In this document: piece by piece, positions 15,326 through 27,200 of the stretch
How positions within the stretch are numbered: position 1 is the first letter of the stretch
How the letters are laid out: each line of letters begins with the position of its first letter
Assembly (NCBI GenBank): GCA_944392655.1
Contig: CALXXL010000022.1
Span: forward strand, 1 to 32,329
Length of the DNA: 32,329 nucleotides
Origin: an uncultured Victivallaceae bacterium
GTDB lineage: Bacteria; Verrucomicrobiota; Lentisphaeria; Victivallales; Victivallaceae
Direction: 5' to 3'
Made by a program: the position numbers and the translations under genes
The notes under the pieces: model-generated
What the model saw: only the letters and a program-made list of their open reading frames with translations
The model's database searches: none
Told to the model about the DNA's origin: nothing

Positions 15326-16405
15326 TGTCCGGAAGGCATCGAACCAAGTCATAAATCCGCGCCGCAAAGCCAGTTCATCTCCAACTTTGACGTTGGCGGC
15401 AATCTTCTGCCAACTCGATTCAAAGTTGTTCGCAGTAAAAAAATTCCAGCTCTTCTCCGTAAGGCGGCTACGCATTGTCTCAGGCAGATTTTTCAGCCCG
15501 TAAAAATCACTGCACTCACGCACACAATCCAGTACCAGACGGAGTTCATCAAACACCCACTCCGGTTCAAAATCCATCCGTCCACCCGCATCGATAATCT
15601 TACGCAACCCCGGCCCGGTACCAAATGGAACCCGCGCAGAAATCCGCCCGGAAGGATAGACTTTTGCTCCGGTTATCCCGCCAATCTCTCCGGTTTTCCG
15701 CAACGCCTGCAAAAAATAGAAATCTTCACCCCCTGCCCGGCTCCGCATACCGCCGCATTTTATATAAGCGTCACAACGGGTCACCATAGCCGAACCGATC
15801 GGAATATAGGCATAGGGAGATCCGGCACGCGCCAGACCATCCCGGTAATGACGCAGATAATTTTCGTATACCCTTATCGCACCAACGGTATCCTCCGGAA
15901 CCGGACGGTGGACAAAATCAAATATCGCACCGCTCCAATCCGGATTTTCACCAAATGCAGTCAGCGCCGCGTCAAAATAACCATCATCCACCAATGTGTC
16001 ACCATCCAGCGAAAACAACAGCTTTTCATGCGCATTGCTGAAATCAGCTACCACACCCAATGCCGCATCCAGCCCGATTTTCCTCGCCGTTCCAACCCCG
16101 GGAGGCGAGATGTAATTTTCCGTATAATCAAGCCAGAAAACATTCTCCTGCCGATACTCCGCCAGCCATGAAAGCAGTTCGCGGTTCTCCCGCCGGTAAT
16201 CCTCAGGCGAATCCGCCTGCTCGTTGATCACCAGAACCACCGGGAAACGGGGATCTGCCAGCTGCGGCAGCAGTTCCGGCAGCGTGACCATCTCCCCCAA
16301 TACCGGTATAACTACCGCACCGAGATAGTCGCCCTCCGGAGCATGGGGATGCCAGTCAACCGCAACGGCTTTATTTAGATATTTCTGAAAATCCCGCTCT
16401 TTCAT
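15296..16405 (-). CDS. Family 2-like glycosyltransferase
   Basis: This 369-aa protein has a GT-A outline: [20 protein letters not shown] near residue 30 as the nucleotide-sugar strand, [12 protein letters not shown] near 105, and the metal site [15 protein letters not shown] with D134-G-D136. [15 protein letters not shown] near 225 matches the ED acceptor-side motif of GT2 enzymes. No membrane helix is visible, so it is probably cytoplasmic. The ATG overlaps the stop of the upstream U32-family gene as ATGA, which implies translational coupling. The substrate is unknown and the link to a U32 protein is unusual. It stops with TAG inside the 3' end of ispF, so the two convergent transcripts would overlap. 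Confidence 0.8.
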   Translation of the reverse strand: MKERDFQKYLNKAVAVDWHPHAPEGDYLGAVVIPVLGEMVTLPELLPQLADPRFPVVLVINEQADSPEDYRRENRELLSWLAEYRQENVFWLDYTENYISPPGVGTARKIGLDAALGVVADFSNAHEKLLFSLDGDTLVDDGYFDAALTAFGENPDWSGAIFDFVHRPVPEDTVGAIRVYENYLRHYRDGLARAGSPYAYIPIGSAMVTRCDAYIKCGGMRSRAGGEDFYFLQALRKTGEIGGITGAKVYPSGRISARVPFGTGPGLRKIIDAGGRMDFEPEWVFDELRLVLDCVRECSDFYGLKNLPETMRSRLTEKSWNFFTANNFESSWQKIAANVKVGDELALRRGFMTWFDAFRTLKFIHFLLQ

Positions 16406-18624
16406 ACCAGTTCAGTCGAGAAATTGAACTCGCTCAACTCTTTAGCCCCCCAGTGCGCATTGGTGAGATCATAAAAATCCGCCGCTCCCGGCAACCGGGG
16501 AATGCTGAGTACTTTGGCACTGTACAGTCTGGTCAAGCCTGTACCTTTCTCCTTTACCACCATATATTTATTGCCACGGGCATCTTTTATCTCGCCCTCA
16601 GCCGGAATCTGTGCACGCGTCGATAATATGGGAATACGCCCGAAACGGTACAGTTCCACCCGCAACGGCGAACCTTCTATCAGCTTTTCCAATGCCGCCT
16701 TTTCCAACTCTACATGCGCCTGAACCTGACACGCGCCAAGCTCCTGCAACTCATAAGCCGCCAGAGAGTTGCATACCGGCAGAGGATCACCGGTCACGAT
16801 CTCCAGACCATCAAACTCACTCAACAGCTTAAAGTGATACAGCGCCGTCGCACGGAAACGGCAGAAGCCCTCTTCCACCGCACGCAGAATCATCTTCTTT
16901 AACGCGCCAATCTTTTCCGGAGGACAGAAGTCCGGCAGTATTATCTCATCAATCTTTTTACTGTATGAAAATATACTCGACGCCCGACGCGCTTTGGGAT
17001 TGCCAGGCACCGCACTGTGCGGCGTTACTGCAACAGTCTCCAAAACCGCCGGCTCCGGCACCAAACGCGGACGGCTCAGCTCCGACGCACGGAAACGTTC
17101 CAGACGCACCGCACCTGGATCAATCCAGCTTATGCTACCAGCATTCAAGGCCGCTTCCACTTCACCCCACAACTGCTTGCGCACCTTCTTTATCTCACTC
17201 AATGGCCAGAAGTAATCTCCGCCAATCTCCGCCGATATCGAACCGGAAGCATATTCCGGATTGGACCGCCAGGCCAGCTCCGACGTTAGCTGTTCAGCCG
17301 TAAGCGCACGATTGACCGCCTCCTGCAAATCAAGTTCACACCGGAACTCAAAACGCGGTACCGTATTTACCGCAACCGCATAAAACTCTTTCGCCCCGAC
17401 CCGCACTTCAATATCAATCTTTTTACGCGGAACCGGAAGATTCTTTACCGCCGGCAGCGCCGCCGCCTGACCGATCTTATAGACCAACGCCTTATATTCC
17501 ACCGGCTTGTCGCACGGAATAAAACAGTAATCTCCCGCAGAAGCAACCGTTGCCGCTGCGTCGTTGACAAACATCTTGGTAATCGTCATCGACGGACCTT
17601 CATCGCCGCTCGACGGCTGCAGACGCACCCGATCCCCAAGATGAACCCGCCGCGTAGCGGTAAATCCAAAACCGTTTACCCCGACATCCGATATTCGACC
17701 GCACGGAATACCGGACGCCCCAAGCGATTTGAACTGTATCAGCTTGCGCATAGATTCTTCACTGTAAAAGCCGTCCGACCATTTGCGGCCGCAGCCATCC
17801 GCCAACAGCGCCCTCGCTTCACCCAGAACCTTTTTATTCAACTCCTCCGCATCCAGAACTTTGCGGTAGGCGCGAACTGTATTGTAAACGTAATCAGCCT
17901 GTTTTAAACGCCCCTCGATCTTTAATGAGGCTATCCCGAGACGCTTCAACTCCGGAATCATCTCCATTGTGCATAAATCGGCAGTAGAGAAGAAAAATCC
18001 ATTCCCCTCCCGCGAGAAAAACCGCCGCCGGCAGGGCTGTTTGCATTTGCCGCGGTTGCCACTGTAGCCTCCCGACCATGACGAGAATAGACATTCGCCC
18101 GAAAGTGAACAGCATAATGCACCGTGTATAAAAACTTCCAGCTCAACCGGTGACTTTTCCGCCAGACGGGCAATATCCGGCAATGTCAACTGCCGCTCAA
18201 GCACCACCCGCTTAAATCCGAGTTCCGCCGCCAGCTCCAAGCCCGGCTGATTATGTATGCCCATCTGCGTTGACGCATGTAACGTCAACTCTGGAAAATA
18301 CTCCCGCAGCATCCGCGCCACGCCGATATCCTGCACAAGAACCGCATCCGGAAGCGCACCGTAAAGCTGCGCCACCTGCTCCGCAACCGCGTCAAGCTCG
18401 TTCTCTTTTATCAACGTATTTAAAGTAAGATAGACCTTCCTGGATTTTGAATGTGCGTATTCTATTACTCCAAGCATCTCATCCAATGTAAAATTTTCAC
18501 CCCGTTCGCGGGCATTGAATTTACCCAACCCCGCATACACCGCATCCGCCCCCGCATCCAGCGCCGCAAACGCCGAAGCAAGATTCCCCGCAGGAGCCAA
18601 TAATTCAGGCGTAAATCCCCTCAT
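16402..18624 (-). CDS. U32 peptidase-family protein (RlhA/TrhP-like)
   Basis: A 740-aa protein of the U32 (collagenase-like) family. E. coli relatives RlhA and TrhP hydroxylate cytidine in 23S rRNA or uridine in tRNA, and are not proven proteases. It starts ELLAPAGNLASAFAALDAGADAVY, the family N terminus. It carries the U32 signature from EVFIHGALCCSLSGECLFSS to GGYSGNRGKCKQPCR (residues 163-199), with cysteines C171, C178, C194 and C198 fitting an iron-sulfur or metal site. A long C-terminal extension resembles the domain found in the long RlhA form. The ATG has GGGGGAA upstream. It is the first gene of a two-gene unit with the GT2 gene and is divergent from the lol operon. Confidence 0.88.
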   Translation of the reverse strand: MRGFTPELLAPAGNLASAFAALDAGADAVYAGLGKFNARERGENFTLDEMLGVIEYAHSKSRKVYLTLNTLIKENELDAVAEQVAQLYGALPDAVLVQDIGVARMLREYFPELTLHASTQMGIHNQPGLELAAELGFKRVVLERQLTLPDIARLAEKSPVELEVFIHGALCCSLSGECLFSSWSGGYSGNRGKCKQPCRRRFFSREGNGFFFSTADLCTMEMIPELKRLGIASLKIEGRLKQADYVYNTVRAYRKVLDAEELNKKVLGEARALLADGCGRKWSDGFYSEESMRKLIQFKSLGASGIPCGRISDVGVNGFGFTATRRVHLGDRVRLQPSSGDEGPSMTITKMFVNDAAATVASAGDYCFIPCDKPVEYKALVYKIGQAAALPAVKNLPVPRKKIDIEVRVGAKEFYAVAVNTVPRFEFRCELDLQEAVNRALTAEQLTSELAWRSNPEYASGSISAEIGGDYFWPLSEIKKVRKQLWGEVEAALNAGSISWIDPGAVRLERFRASELSRPRLVPEPAVLETVAVTPHSAVPGNPKARRASSIFSYSKKIDEIILPDFCPPEKIGALKKMILRAVEEGFCRFRATALYHFKLLSEFDGLEIVTGDPLPVCNSLAAYELQELGACQVQAHVELEKAALEKLIEGSPLRVELYRFGRIPILSTRAQIPAEGEIKDARGNKYMVVKEKGTGLTRLYSAKVLSIPRLPGAADFYDLTNAHWGAKELSEFNFSTELV

Positions 18625-18744
18625 GCTTTTCCCCCGTGTTTTTTTTTATCTTCGTTTTTTTTATATAATATACTTTTAAAAGACTTTTAGCATAGTATAT
18701 TATCAAATAATTTTGAATTTTTAGCAAGTGAGAAAGCGTTTTCA
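18625..18744. promoter_or_regulatory. Divergent promoter region between the U32 gene and the lol operon
   Basis: This is 120 bases of very AT-rich sequence. TATATT at 18696-18701 is a candidate plus-strand -10 for the lol operon, but I see no clear -35. The minus-strand promoter of the U32 gene must also lie here, but I cannot assign its boxes. Confidence 0.4.
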
Positions 18745-20019
18745 ATGCGAGCAGAACTTTTTTTGGCCCGTCGTTACCTGCGCCCCAAGCGCAATGAAAT
18801 ATCAATTATAACCATTATTTCTATTATTGGAGTCATGCTCGGCGTGGCTGTGCTGATCGTTGTACTCGCCGTTATGACCGGTTTCGGCAATGAAATGCGC
18901 AGCAAAATGTTGCAGACCCAGCCGCATCTCGATATCGTCACCCTCTCGCCGGCAGGCGGCGTTATCGCCACTACCAATACCGCCCCGGTAAAACAGAAAA
19001 TTACCGACATCGGCGGAGAAGCTGCCGAAATGATCCGTTCGGCAGTAATGGTGCAAATGGGAAAAATATTTGAACCGCAATATGTTATCGGTATTGATCC
19101 GGAAGCGTTCGCTCCACATATGGATTTTAAAGCCGCGCTCAAATCCGGCAATTTTGACCTGAATACCGGAGAAATCGCCATAAGCAGCGAATTTGCCAAC
19201 AAGTTCGGGCTGGCGCTCGGTGACCGTATTTTAGTCCACTCGTCCACTAAATTTACCGAAATGCTGAATATCTCAGAGTCCGGTAAACTCTCTATTAAAG
19301 AGAATCCGGAAGTGATCCTGCCCAGCGAATTTACTATCGCCGGAATCTTTCACTTCGGCAAATATGACTTCGACACCCAGGTGCTGTTTATGAATATCAA
19401 CGACGCAGCGGAACTCTTCAACCTCCCGTGGAACAGCGCTACCGACGTGGTCGGATGGGTTGAAGATCCGGAAAACGCCGCCCAGTATGCCAGAATCCTG
19501 AAAAAAGAGCTGCCATACTCCATCATTTCCACATGGGAGGACAGCAACCGGATGCTGCTTAATGCGCTGCATGTCGAAAAAAATATGATGTTCTTTCTAT
19601 TGATCTTTATCGTACTCGTGGCCGCTTTCAGCATCAGCAACAACCTGATTACCTCGGTATATCAGAAAACCAGAGAAATCGGACTGCTGAAAGCCCTCGG
19701 CGCCAGCAACTGGCAGCTTATGCGGATATTTCTCTTTCAGGGACTGCTCGTGGGTATATTCGGTACCGGATGCGGCGTGGCGCTGGGGTTGCTGGTCATC
19801 AAATTCAGAATGGCCATTATGGAGACTATCTCACGCATAACCGGAAGAGAGATGTTCCCCAATCAACTCTATTTCTTTGACGAACTCCCCGCTCAGGTGG
19901 TGCCAAGCGACCTCATGTGGATCATTATCATCTCCGTAGTTCTATGCACCCTGGGCGGACTCCTGCCGGCATGGCGGGCCGCTAAACTCGACCCGGCAAA
20001 AGCATTCAGATACGAATAA
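18745..20019 (+). CDS. lolC: LolC/LolE-type lipoprotein-releasing permease
   Basis: This 424-aa permease has the family layout: a cytoplasmic start (ELFLARRYLRPKRNEISIITIISIIGVMLGVAVLIVVLAVMTGF) with the first helix at about 21-45, a large periplasmic domain (about 50-275), and three C-terminal helices near 278-300, 325-350 and 388-410. KTREIGLLKALGASNWQLMRIFLFQG is the coupling-helix segment that contacts the ATPase. With LolD it would lift outer-membrane lipoproteins from the inner membrane to LolA. Only one permease gene is present, so the complex is probably a homodimer of a LolC/E hybrid (often called LolF). The gene stops 14 nt before lolD, and the two form an operon. Confidence 0.9.
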   Translation: MRAELFLARRYLRPKRNEISIITIISIIGVMLGVAVLIVVLAVMTGFGNEMRSKMLQTQPHLDIVTLSPAGGVIATTNTAPVKQKITDIGGEAAEMIRSAVMVQMGKIFEPQYVIGIDPEAFAPHMDFKAALKSGNFDLNTGEIAISSEFANKFGLALGDRILVHSSTKFTEMLNISESGKLSIKENPEVILPSEFTIAGIFHFGKYDFDTQVLFMNINDAAELFNLPWNSATDVVGWVEDPENAAQYARILKKELPYSIISTWEDSNRMLLNALHVEKNMMFFLLIFIVLVAAFSISNNLITSVYQKTREIGLLKALGASNWQLMRIFLFQGLLVGIFGTGCGVALGLLVIKFRMAIMETISRITGREMFPNQLYFFDELPAQVVPSDLMWIIIISVVLCTLGGLLPAWRAAKLDPAKAFRYE

Positions 20020-20033
20020 TCAGGGAAATCATT

Positions 20034-20711
<678 letters not shown>

Positions 20712-20743
20712 TCTGTAAATTTTTAACAGGAGTATAACCGACC

Positions 20744-22444
20744 ATGAATGAAAAAAAATTATCACGACTGCTGCCGATTGTATTCTTTATCTGCGTATAT
20801 ATTATCCCGCTCGCATGGCGCCCAATGATTACACCGGATGAGTTCCGTTACGGCGAAATTCCACGCACCATGCTGCATACCGGTGAGTTCATCTCCCCAC
20901 ATCTGCTCAATGTACGCTACTTTGAAAAACCGGTGTTCGGATACTATATGACCGCAGCAACGATGGCTGTTTTCGGCGAAAACGCCTTTGCGGTAAGGTT
21001 GCCAAGTGCATTGTCGGTGGGGTTGACTGCATTGCTCATCTTCTGGCTGGTCAAAAAGATCTTCGACGATGAACCTCTGGCCTCCCTCGCCACCATGCTG
21101 TATATGACCTGCGGAATGGTTTTCGGCATCGGAACCTTTGCCGTACTCGACAGCCAGACAACTTTGTTTGTAACAGGTACCATTATCCCATTTTATCTCG
21201 CTCTCCAGGCAACTTCTAAAAAAAGCTGGGTAGCCTTGCTCGCTCTGGCCGGCGTATCATGCGGACTCGCATTCCTCACCAAAGGATTTCTCGCATTCGC
21301 TGTGCCGGCTCTGACTATTGTACCTTATCTTATATGGAGTAAAAAATTCAAGTCATTCCTGACTACTCCATGGATTCCGCTTGTCTGCATACTTATTGTG
21401 GTACTCCCATGGGCAATTGCAATTCACATCAAAGAACCGAAATTCTGGCACTATTTCTTCTGGATCGAGCATATCCAGAGATTTACCACTGAAAGCGAAG
21501 GACAGCACGCTGAACCATTCTGGTTCCTCATTCCTCCCATGCTGGGAGGGATATTCCCCGGAGCACTGGTGGCCCTCGGTGCATTTATCACGCTGAAAAT
21601 GAAGTTCAAGACGATGCTTAAGGACGACTTCTGCCGTTTTCTGATATGTTACCTCGTTCTGCCTTTTATCTTTTTCTCCGCATCTACCGGTAAACTGGCT
21701 ACCTACATACTCCCGTGCTTCCCACCGGCTGCTATACTGCTGGCAATTGGACTCAAAAAATATATCGAAGACAACCGGCAACATAAGACGCTGGATTGGA
21801 CTTTGATTATACTGCCATGGGTTCTGATTGCCGGAGCCGCCGGATTTACCATAGTTCAGATATTAATGTATTTTGACCTGATTCCTACCCTGTTCACCAA
21901 AAATGAATGGTATAAGTGGGTGATCGCAGGAGTTGCGGTCATCTTCTGGTGCTGGATGATTCTGAAAAACCGCAACGCAGATGTAAAAAAGAAGATTATT
22001 GCATTCTTTGCCGGCATGATCCCTGTCCTGATGGCCGGGCAGATGGCATTCCCGGAACACGTCCTGCATGGAAAAATTCAGGAGGCTCCCCTGCAGCGAC
22101 TGACCGCATATATACCGGAAAATTCCCAGATTTTAGTTCAACACAACGTTATGCATGCAGTAAGCTGGGTGACTCAACGCGATGACCTCGACTTCTTCCT
22201 TACCGCCGGAGAACTCAATCACAGCATTCAGGAGGATTATCCGGATGAGTACGGCGAACGGCTGTACGGCCTGGGACAATTCCGCAAATGGGTCAAATCC
22301 CCAGAAAGAACCCGGCCGCTGGTTGTGATATGCCGGATCCGTAAAGAGAAATTCGACAAAGACTACAACCACTATTTCAAAGACGTGGAAGAGTATATAA
22401 AAGCTCAATATTACGACGAAGAAATATATATGGTCGTATTCTGA
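20744..22444 (+). CDS. ArnT-like lipid-linked glycosyltransferase (GT83)
   Basis: A 566-aa inner-membrane enzyme of the ArnT/PMT superfamily. ArnT moves 4-amino-4-deoxy-arabinose from undecaprenyl phosphate to lipid A. The acidic pair D32-E33 in PMITPDEFRYGEIPRTM and YFEKPVFGYY (near residue 65) match ArnT strongly. About a dozen helices follow up to residue 445, then a soluble C-terminal domain. The real sugar could differ, since no arn biosynthesis genes are seen. It follows lolD by 32 nt with AGGAG 11 nt upstream of the ATG, so it probably shares the lol transcript and an envelope role. Its stop codon directly abuts that of the convergent AmpG-like gene. Confidence 0.87.
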   Translation: MNEKKLSRLLPIVFFICVYIIPLAWRPMITPDEFRYGEIPRTMLHTGEFISPHLLNVRYFEKPVFGYYMTAATMAVFGENAFAVRLPSALSVGLTALLIFWLVKKIFDDEPLASLATMLYMTCGMVFGIGTFAVLDSQTTLFVTGTIIPFYLALQATSKKSWVALLALAGVSCGLAFLTKGFLAFAVPALTIVPYLIWSKKFKSFLTTPWIPLVCILIVVLPWAIAIHIKEPKFWHYFFWIEHIQRFTTESEGQHAEPFWFLIPPMLGGIFPGALVALGAFITLKMKFKTMLKDDFCRFLICYLVLPFIFFSASTGKLATYILPCFPPAAILLAIGLKKYIEDNRQHKTLDWTLIILPWVLIAGAAGFTIVQILMYFDLIPTLFTKNEWYKWVIAGVAVIFWCWMILKNRNADVKKKIIAFFAGMIPVLMAGQMAFPEHVLHGKIQEAPLQRLTAYIPENSQILVQHNVMHAVSWVTQRDDLDFFLTAGELNHSIQEDYPDEYGERLYGLGQFRKWVKSPERTRPLVVICRIRKEKFDKDYNHYFKDVEEYIKAQYYDEEIYMVVF

Positions 22445-24184
22445 TTACTGCTCACCATGCGCCGCCCGCCCGAAACTCTTCGGAACCCGGCGCATGGCAA
22501 TGAGCGTAACGACAAAACTTACCAGCGTGGCACACATAACCCACCAGAAGAATTTCGGATAAGATTCATTGCACCCCTCTGAATAAATAATCCCGGAGAA
22601 CGATCCAGGTATCATTATACCTACCGCCATCAGTCCGGTCATTATCGCATAATGACTGGTCGCGTATTTCCCACTGTCTTCAGCAACAAATATCATGAAT
22701 AGCATATAGGAGGCAAAACCAAATCCATAACCAAACTGCTCAACGATTATCGATAACGTTACCGGCAGCAAACCATCAGGCAGAACTGTAGCCAGATACA
22801 CATATACCGCGTCCGGCAGATTCAAGGCCAGCGCCATCGGCAGCATCCAGAAACGCAACCCCTGTTTTGATAATGCCCAGCCACCTAAAATTCCACCGGC
22901 GGTCAGACTTATTACCCCGAAAATCCCATAGATTACCCCGTAACTGCTGTTGCTTAAACCAAGTCCGCCATATTCAGGATAATCAATTAAAAACGCCGTT
23001 CCCAGCTTCAATAACTGAGCCTCGGCAAAACGGTAAAATAAAATAAACAGCAATGCCGAGACTATCCCCTTTTTGGTGAAAAAAGTGACAAACGCACTGC
23101 CGAACTCACGATAAAACTCTTTTGCGGAATTTATACGTCCGCTGTACCGCTCTTCCGCAGGCAGCGCAAATGCATGATAGACCGGCAGCAGCAGATAGAG
23201 CAGTGCAACCGCACCCAGGGCAACACTCCACGCCAGAATAAAATTACCACTCTGTACTTTGAATACCGCCGGACTCACATCATCGGCGATACCCGCCGGA
23301 GTAATTATTGCCAACTGCGGCATATGTTGATTTTCCGCCGTAAATACCAGACGGTCGGCATAAGACAATCCAAACGACTTGCTTCCGGAATGCACCAGTG
23401 CCAATTGACGCTGTTCACTCCCGGATAATTTGTGTTTCAAAAAAACTTTTACCAATAGAGCATTCCCCGGCGCATTGACCGCATCAAGTCTGGCTTCCGA
23501 AGGCGATTCATTATAGCTGGTCAGCGCAAATTCACACTCAGACGCCGATTTGTGAATATTGCCGCGCCCACGCTCCAACTCTATAACGATATCATCATTG
23601 GCAAACTGCATCGGCTCAAACGATTCATACTGTGCACGGGTCAACTCAAACTGCAACGGCTGCAATCCCGTAGATTCCTGCACAATCCCGGCCAGCAATA
23701 CTACCCCTCCTTGCGCCGCAATCATCGAAATCCGGTAAAAAGTACTACGCACCCCGGTGAAAAACGCCTGCTGATCCTGCTCCAGCCCCAGAATATAAAA
23801 ACCGTCCGCCGCCGCATCGTGAGTGGCAGAGAAAAACGCCAGCAGCATAAATATCAGCAACAGCAACTGCGTCGCAAACGTTAAAGGCATGACAAATGCC
23901 GCTACCGCAAAACAGATACCCATAGTAAACTGCGTCAGCATAATCCAGCGCTTTTTCAGCCAGTACATATCCAGCAAAGGCGTCCATAACGGCTTGATCA
24001 CCCATGGAAACATCAGAAAACTGGTGAAAAATGCCAGCATGGCGTTGCTCATGCCCAACTGTTTGAAGATCAATATCGATACCGTATTGACTATCATGTA
24101 CGGTATGCCTTCGGCAAAATAGAGACTCGGAACCCATAACCATGGAGAACGACGGCGAATATCGGCAGAAAAAATGTTTCCCAT
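22445..24184 (-). CDS. AmpG-like MFS transporter with a large soluble insert
   Basis: A 579-aa MFS protein of the AmpG (PAT) family. AmpG imports GlcNAc-anhydromuropeptides for wall recycling. The N terminus PSLYFAEGIPYMIVNTVS, the segment KPLWTPLLDMYWLKKRW and FFSATHDAAADGFYI (compare ATQD-type motif in AmpG) support the call. Unusually, about 140 polar, beta-rich residues (roughly 169-312) lie between the helix VVLLAGIV and the helix FILAWSVALGAVALLYLLL, where AmpG has a short loop. By helix count the insert is probably periplasmic. The rest is a normal second half. It has its own predicted promoter inside the end of the helicase gene. The substrate may be a muropeptide or another sugar, and this is not certain. 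Confidence 0.78.
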   Translation of the reverse strand: MGNIFSADIRRRSPWLWVPSLYFAEGIPYMIVNTVSILIFKQLGMSNAMLAFFTSFLMFPWVIKPLWTPLLDMYWLKKRWIMLTQFTMGICFAVAAFVMPLTFATQLLLLIFMLLAFFSATHDAAADGFYILGLEQDQQAFFTGVRSTFYRISMIAAQGGVVLLAGIVQESTGLQPLQFELTRAQYESFEPMQFANDDIVIELERGRGNIHKSASECEFALTSYNESPSEARLDAVNAPGNALLVKVFLKHKLSGSEQRQLALVHSGSKSFGLSYADRLVFTAENQHMPQLAIITPAGIADDVSPAVFKVQSGNFILAWSVALGAVALLYLLLPVYHAFALPAEERYSGRINSAKEFYREFGSAFVTFFTKKGIVSALLFILFYRFAEAQLLKLGTAFLIDYPEYGGLGLSNSSYGVIYGIFGVISLTAGGILGGWALSKQGLRFWMLPMALALNLPDAVYVYLATVLPDGLLPVTLSIIVEQFGYGFGFASYMLFMIFVAEDSGKYATSHYAIMTGLMAVGIMIPGSFSGIIYSEGCNESYPKFFWWVMCATLVSFVVTLIAMRRVPKSFGRAAHGEQ

Positions 24185-24250
24185 TATTATACCTGTCTGC
24201 GTGTTATAATTTCAGGCGGCTCCTGTAACCGCACTTTTTGTTTTATAACA

Positions 24251-24279
24251 ATTATAATACCTGAAACATTAATCCGCAA
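24251..24279 (-). promoter_or_regulatory. Promoter of the AmpG-like gene
   Basis: On the minus strand TTGCGG (24279-24274), a 17-nt spacer and a perfect TATAAT (24256-24251) form a strong sigma-70-type promoter. It overlaps the last codons of the SNF2 gene. The leader would be about 60 nt and contains a small hairpin, GCGGTT/AGCCGC, around 24210-24230. Confidence 0.65.
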
Positions 24280-27200
24280 ACAGATATTCCAATTCTTTCA
24301 GCGAAAGTTTTTCCGAAGCCAGTTCCGGATGATCAATGACACGCTCAAAAACCTCCTGCTTTTGACGCTTCATCGCCATTATCCGCTCTTCAATCGAGTC
24401 CTTAACCAGAAGTTTGTAGGTGGTTACTGTACGCGTCTGACCAATCCGGTGCGTACGGTCCGACGCCTGATCCTCTACCGCGGGATTCCACCACGGGTCA
24501 TAGATTATCACCGAATCTGCCGAGGTTAAATTCAATCCGGTTCCACCGGCTTTCAAACTCAGAAGAAATATCGGAATATCAGTGGAGTTATTGAAGTTGT
24601 CCACCCGCTGCTGGCGGTTCTTGGTTGCTCCGTCAAGATACTCAAACTTAATCCCCTCCTCAGTAAGCCAGTCCCGAATATAGGCCAGCAGAGAGGTGAA
24701 CTGACTGAAAAACAGTATCCGGCTCCCGGAGGCTATCAGCCCGGTTATCAATTCACGCGCCAACTCCATCTTGGCAGAACTGGCTTCACTGCCCTCTTCC
24801 CCCAACAGTGGCGGATGACAGCAGATCTGGCGCAGACGCAGCAGCGTTGTCAGTATCTCAAACGGCATCTCTTTGGGTTTGCCACGCAGTTCACGCAACT
24901 GCTTCAACCCGTATTTACGATAATTTTCATATAACTCATACTGCCCGTCGTCCATCTCGCAATAGAGCTGTTTCTCAATCTTGGGCGGCAACTCTTTGCA
25001 TACATCGGATTTCAACCGGCGCTTTATAAACGGCGCCACCCGGGCAGCAAGCTCATTCTGCAACTTTTCGTCCGTCCTGATATTACAGTAACGCTGACGG
25101 AAATTGTTGAACGCACCAAGAAATCCCGGATGCAGAAATTCAAACAAGCTCCATAAATCCTCCGGAGAGTTCTCCAACGGAGTACCGGTCAGCACCACCC
25201 GGTGCTCAGCTTGAATCGCCTTGCAACTCTGCGCGTTTACTGTGCCCGCATTCTTAATATGCTGGGCTTCATCCAATACCAGAAAACTGAATTTCAGCTT
25301 TTTGAGTCTCTCAATATCATGCCGGGCCGTAGCATAAGACATGGCAATAAAGTCAAAATCCATGCCCTTTTCATACAGAAAATCACGATCCCCACCGGAA
25401 ATTCCAACCGCCTTGAACTCCGGTACAAAACGATTACACTCACGTACCCAGTTCGCTACTAAACTGGCAGGACAGATAACAAGAGCAGGAGGATCCGATT
25501 TACTGCGCATACGAGTCAGCAAAGCCAGCAATTGAATGGTTTTGCCAAGCCCCATTTCATCCGCCAGAATGAAGTTGAAGTGACGCGACGCCATATTGTA
25601 CATCCAACGCACTCCCTCTTCCTGATAATTCCGCAGCTCACCATTCAGCTTGAATGGAACTTCAAGACTCCTTGCCACCTCTTCCGGAATCGCATCCACT
25701 CCACATTGACTGAGTTCCGGCGGCACCGCAAACGGCAATCCATCCGCTAAGTAACGGTAAAAATGCAGCTGATGCATCGGCAGTTCAAAACAACCTTCAC
25801 GGTCATTTACCTTGGAAACAATGTTCTCCAAACCACACAACAGCTTCGATAATTCCGGCGTAATCTTAGCCAATCCGCCACCAGGCAGTCTGAAATAACG
25901 GCGCTTCTTTTTCGCCAGCTTTATCGCATCGTTTAACGGCAGCAGTTCCTTCCCGGCAAGCAATTTATACCCGACCTTAAAACCATTGGCCCCTTTTGAC
26001 AATACTTTACAACGGAATTCCAACGGCTGTATGCCCAGATGATTCCCGGATAATTGAAGCACCGTGTCCGCCACCATCAGTCTGCGTCCGGCCTGCAGCA
26101 TCGCAGGCAGCATCTCATCCAGAAACATCCCCTGTACTTCAGGATCATCCAGCTTGAACTCCTCACCCTCCTCCGCACAACGCATCATACGAAGCGCATT
26201 CTCAATATTGAATTCCCCCAATTCATCTCTCTGGAAAAATTTACCGGAACGCCACGCCAGTCTGCCACCATCCGCCGGCAACAGCACATCCTGATAGAAA
26301 TACTGCAACTTTAAAAACAGTTCACCGGAATCCCCACGCCGGCCTGAAATAACTGTGGTCGCTACTTCATTCTTAAGCTCTCCGGAATCCAGCTCCACTA
26401 CCGGAACAATCGCTGAGTCATTCTCCAACAGACGGTACAAGGCAGTGTCGCCTATGCGCTGCTCGCCCAGACGGAAAAAGTTGCGCAGCCAGTTGATCTC
26501 TATCGAAGCAGGAATGAAAAAATACTCTCCGTCACGGCCAACCCAGCACCCGGAACGTCCGACGATTACCTTCGCCGAATTTACCGGCAATGCCGCACCT
26601 TCATAAATGATTCCCGGCGTATAATAGTCGTCATCCTTGTTCTTTATATGCAATATCGCCGCACGGGCAGGAATATTATGAATAATCAGCCGGCGCCCTC
26701 CACGGGAAAAACGGTTAAAACCACCAAGACAATGGAAAAACTCCGCAGTCACTTCAGAATTCATCAGCAGCTGCGAATTCTCCGATTCAGCGTGCACCGC
26801 CAGAAACTGAATTATCTGGCGATCCTGTAACGAAAAGTCTTCCAGCTTCAGCGTAAGCGCCAGAACTTTGTCAAAATAGAGCTTCCGCAAATTGTTGAGA
26901 CTGCCGACATATTCACGCTGCGAATTCTTCAGCTTAACCGATAAAACCGCATTCTCCCATTTGCTCGGAACATGCGGAAATTCCGATTCAGCTTTGATAA
27001 ATACCTGCGCTCCCGGTGAAGACGGAACACGGGATAACAGCTCCTTCAGCGATTCCTGTTTCATCCCCGCATAACTGCCCATTTTATCCTCCACTCCGGC
27101 TGGACGGCGGGAGGCAAAGTTGGCATTGTACATTATCGCGGCAACCGCATGCGGACACAACCCGTCACCATCAAAATCACAGTCGCAGATCATTGAGGGA

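Noticed and set aside
24205-24240. Plus-strand terminator-like hairpin before the AmpG-like gene
   Set aside because: The stem is only 4-6 bp and no plus-strand transcript needs stopping there; it is more likely part of the minus-strand leader.
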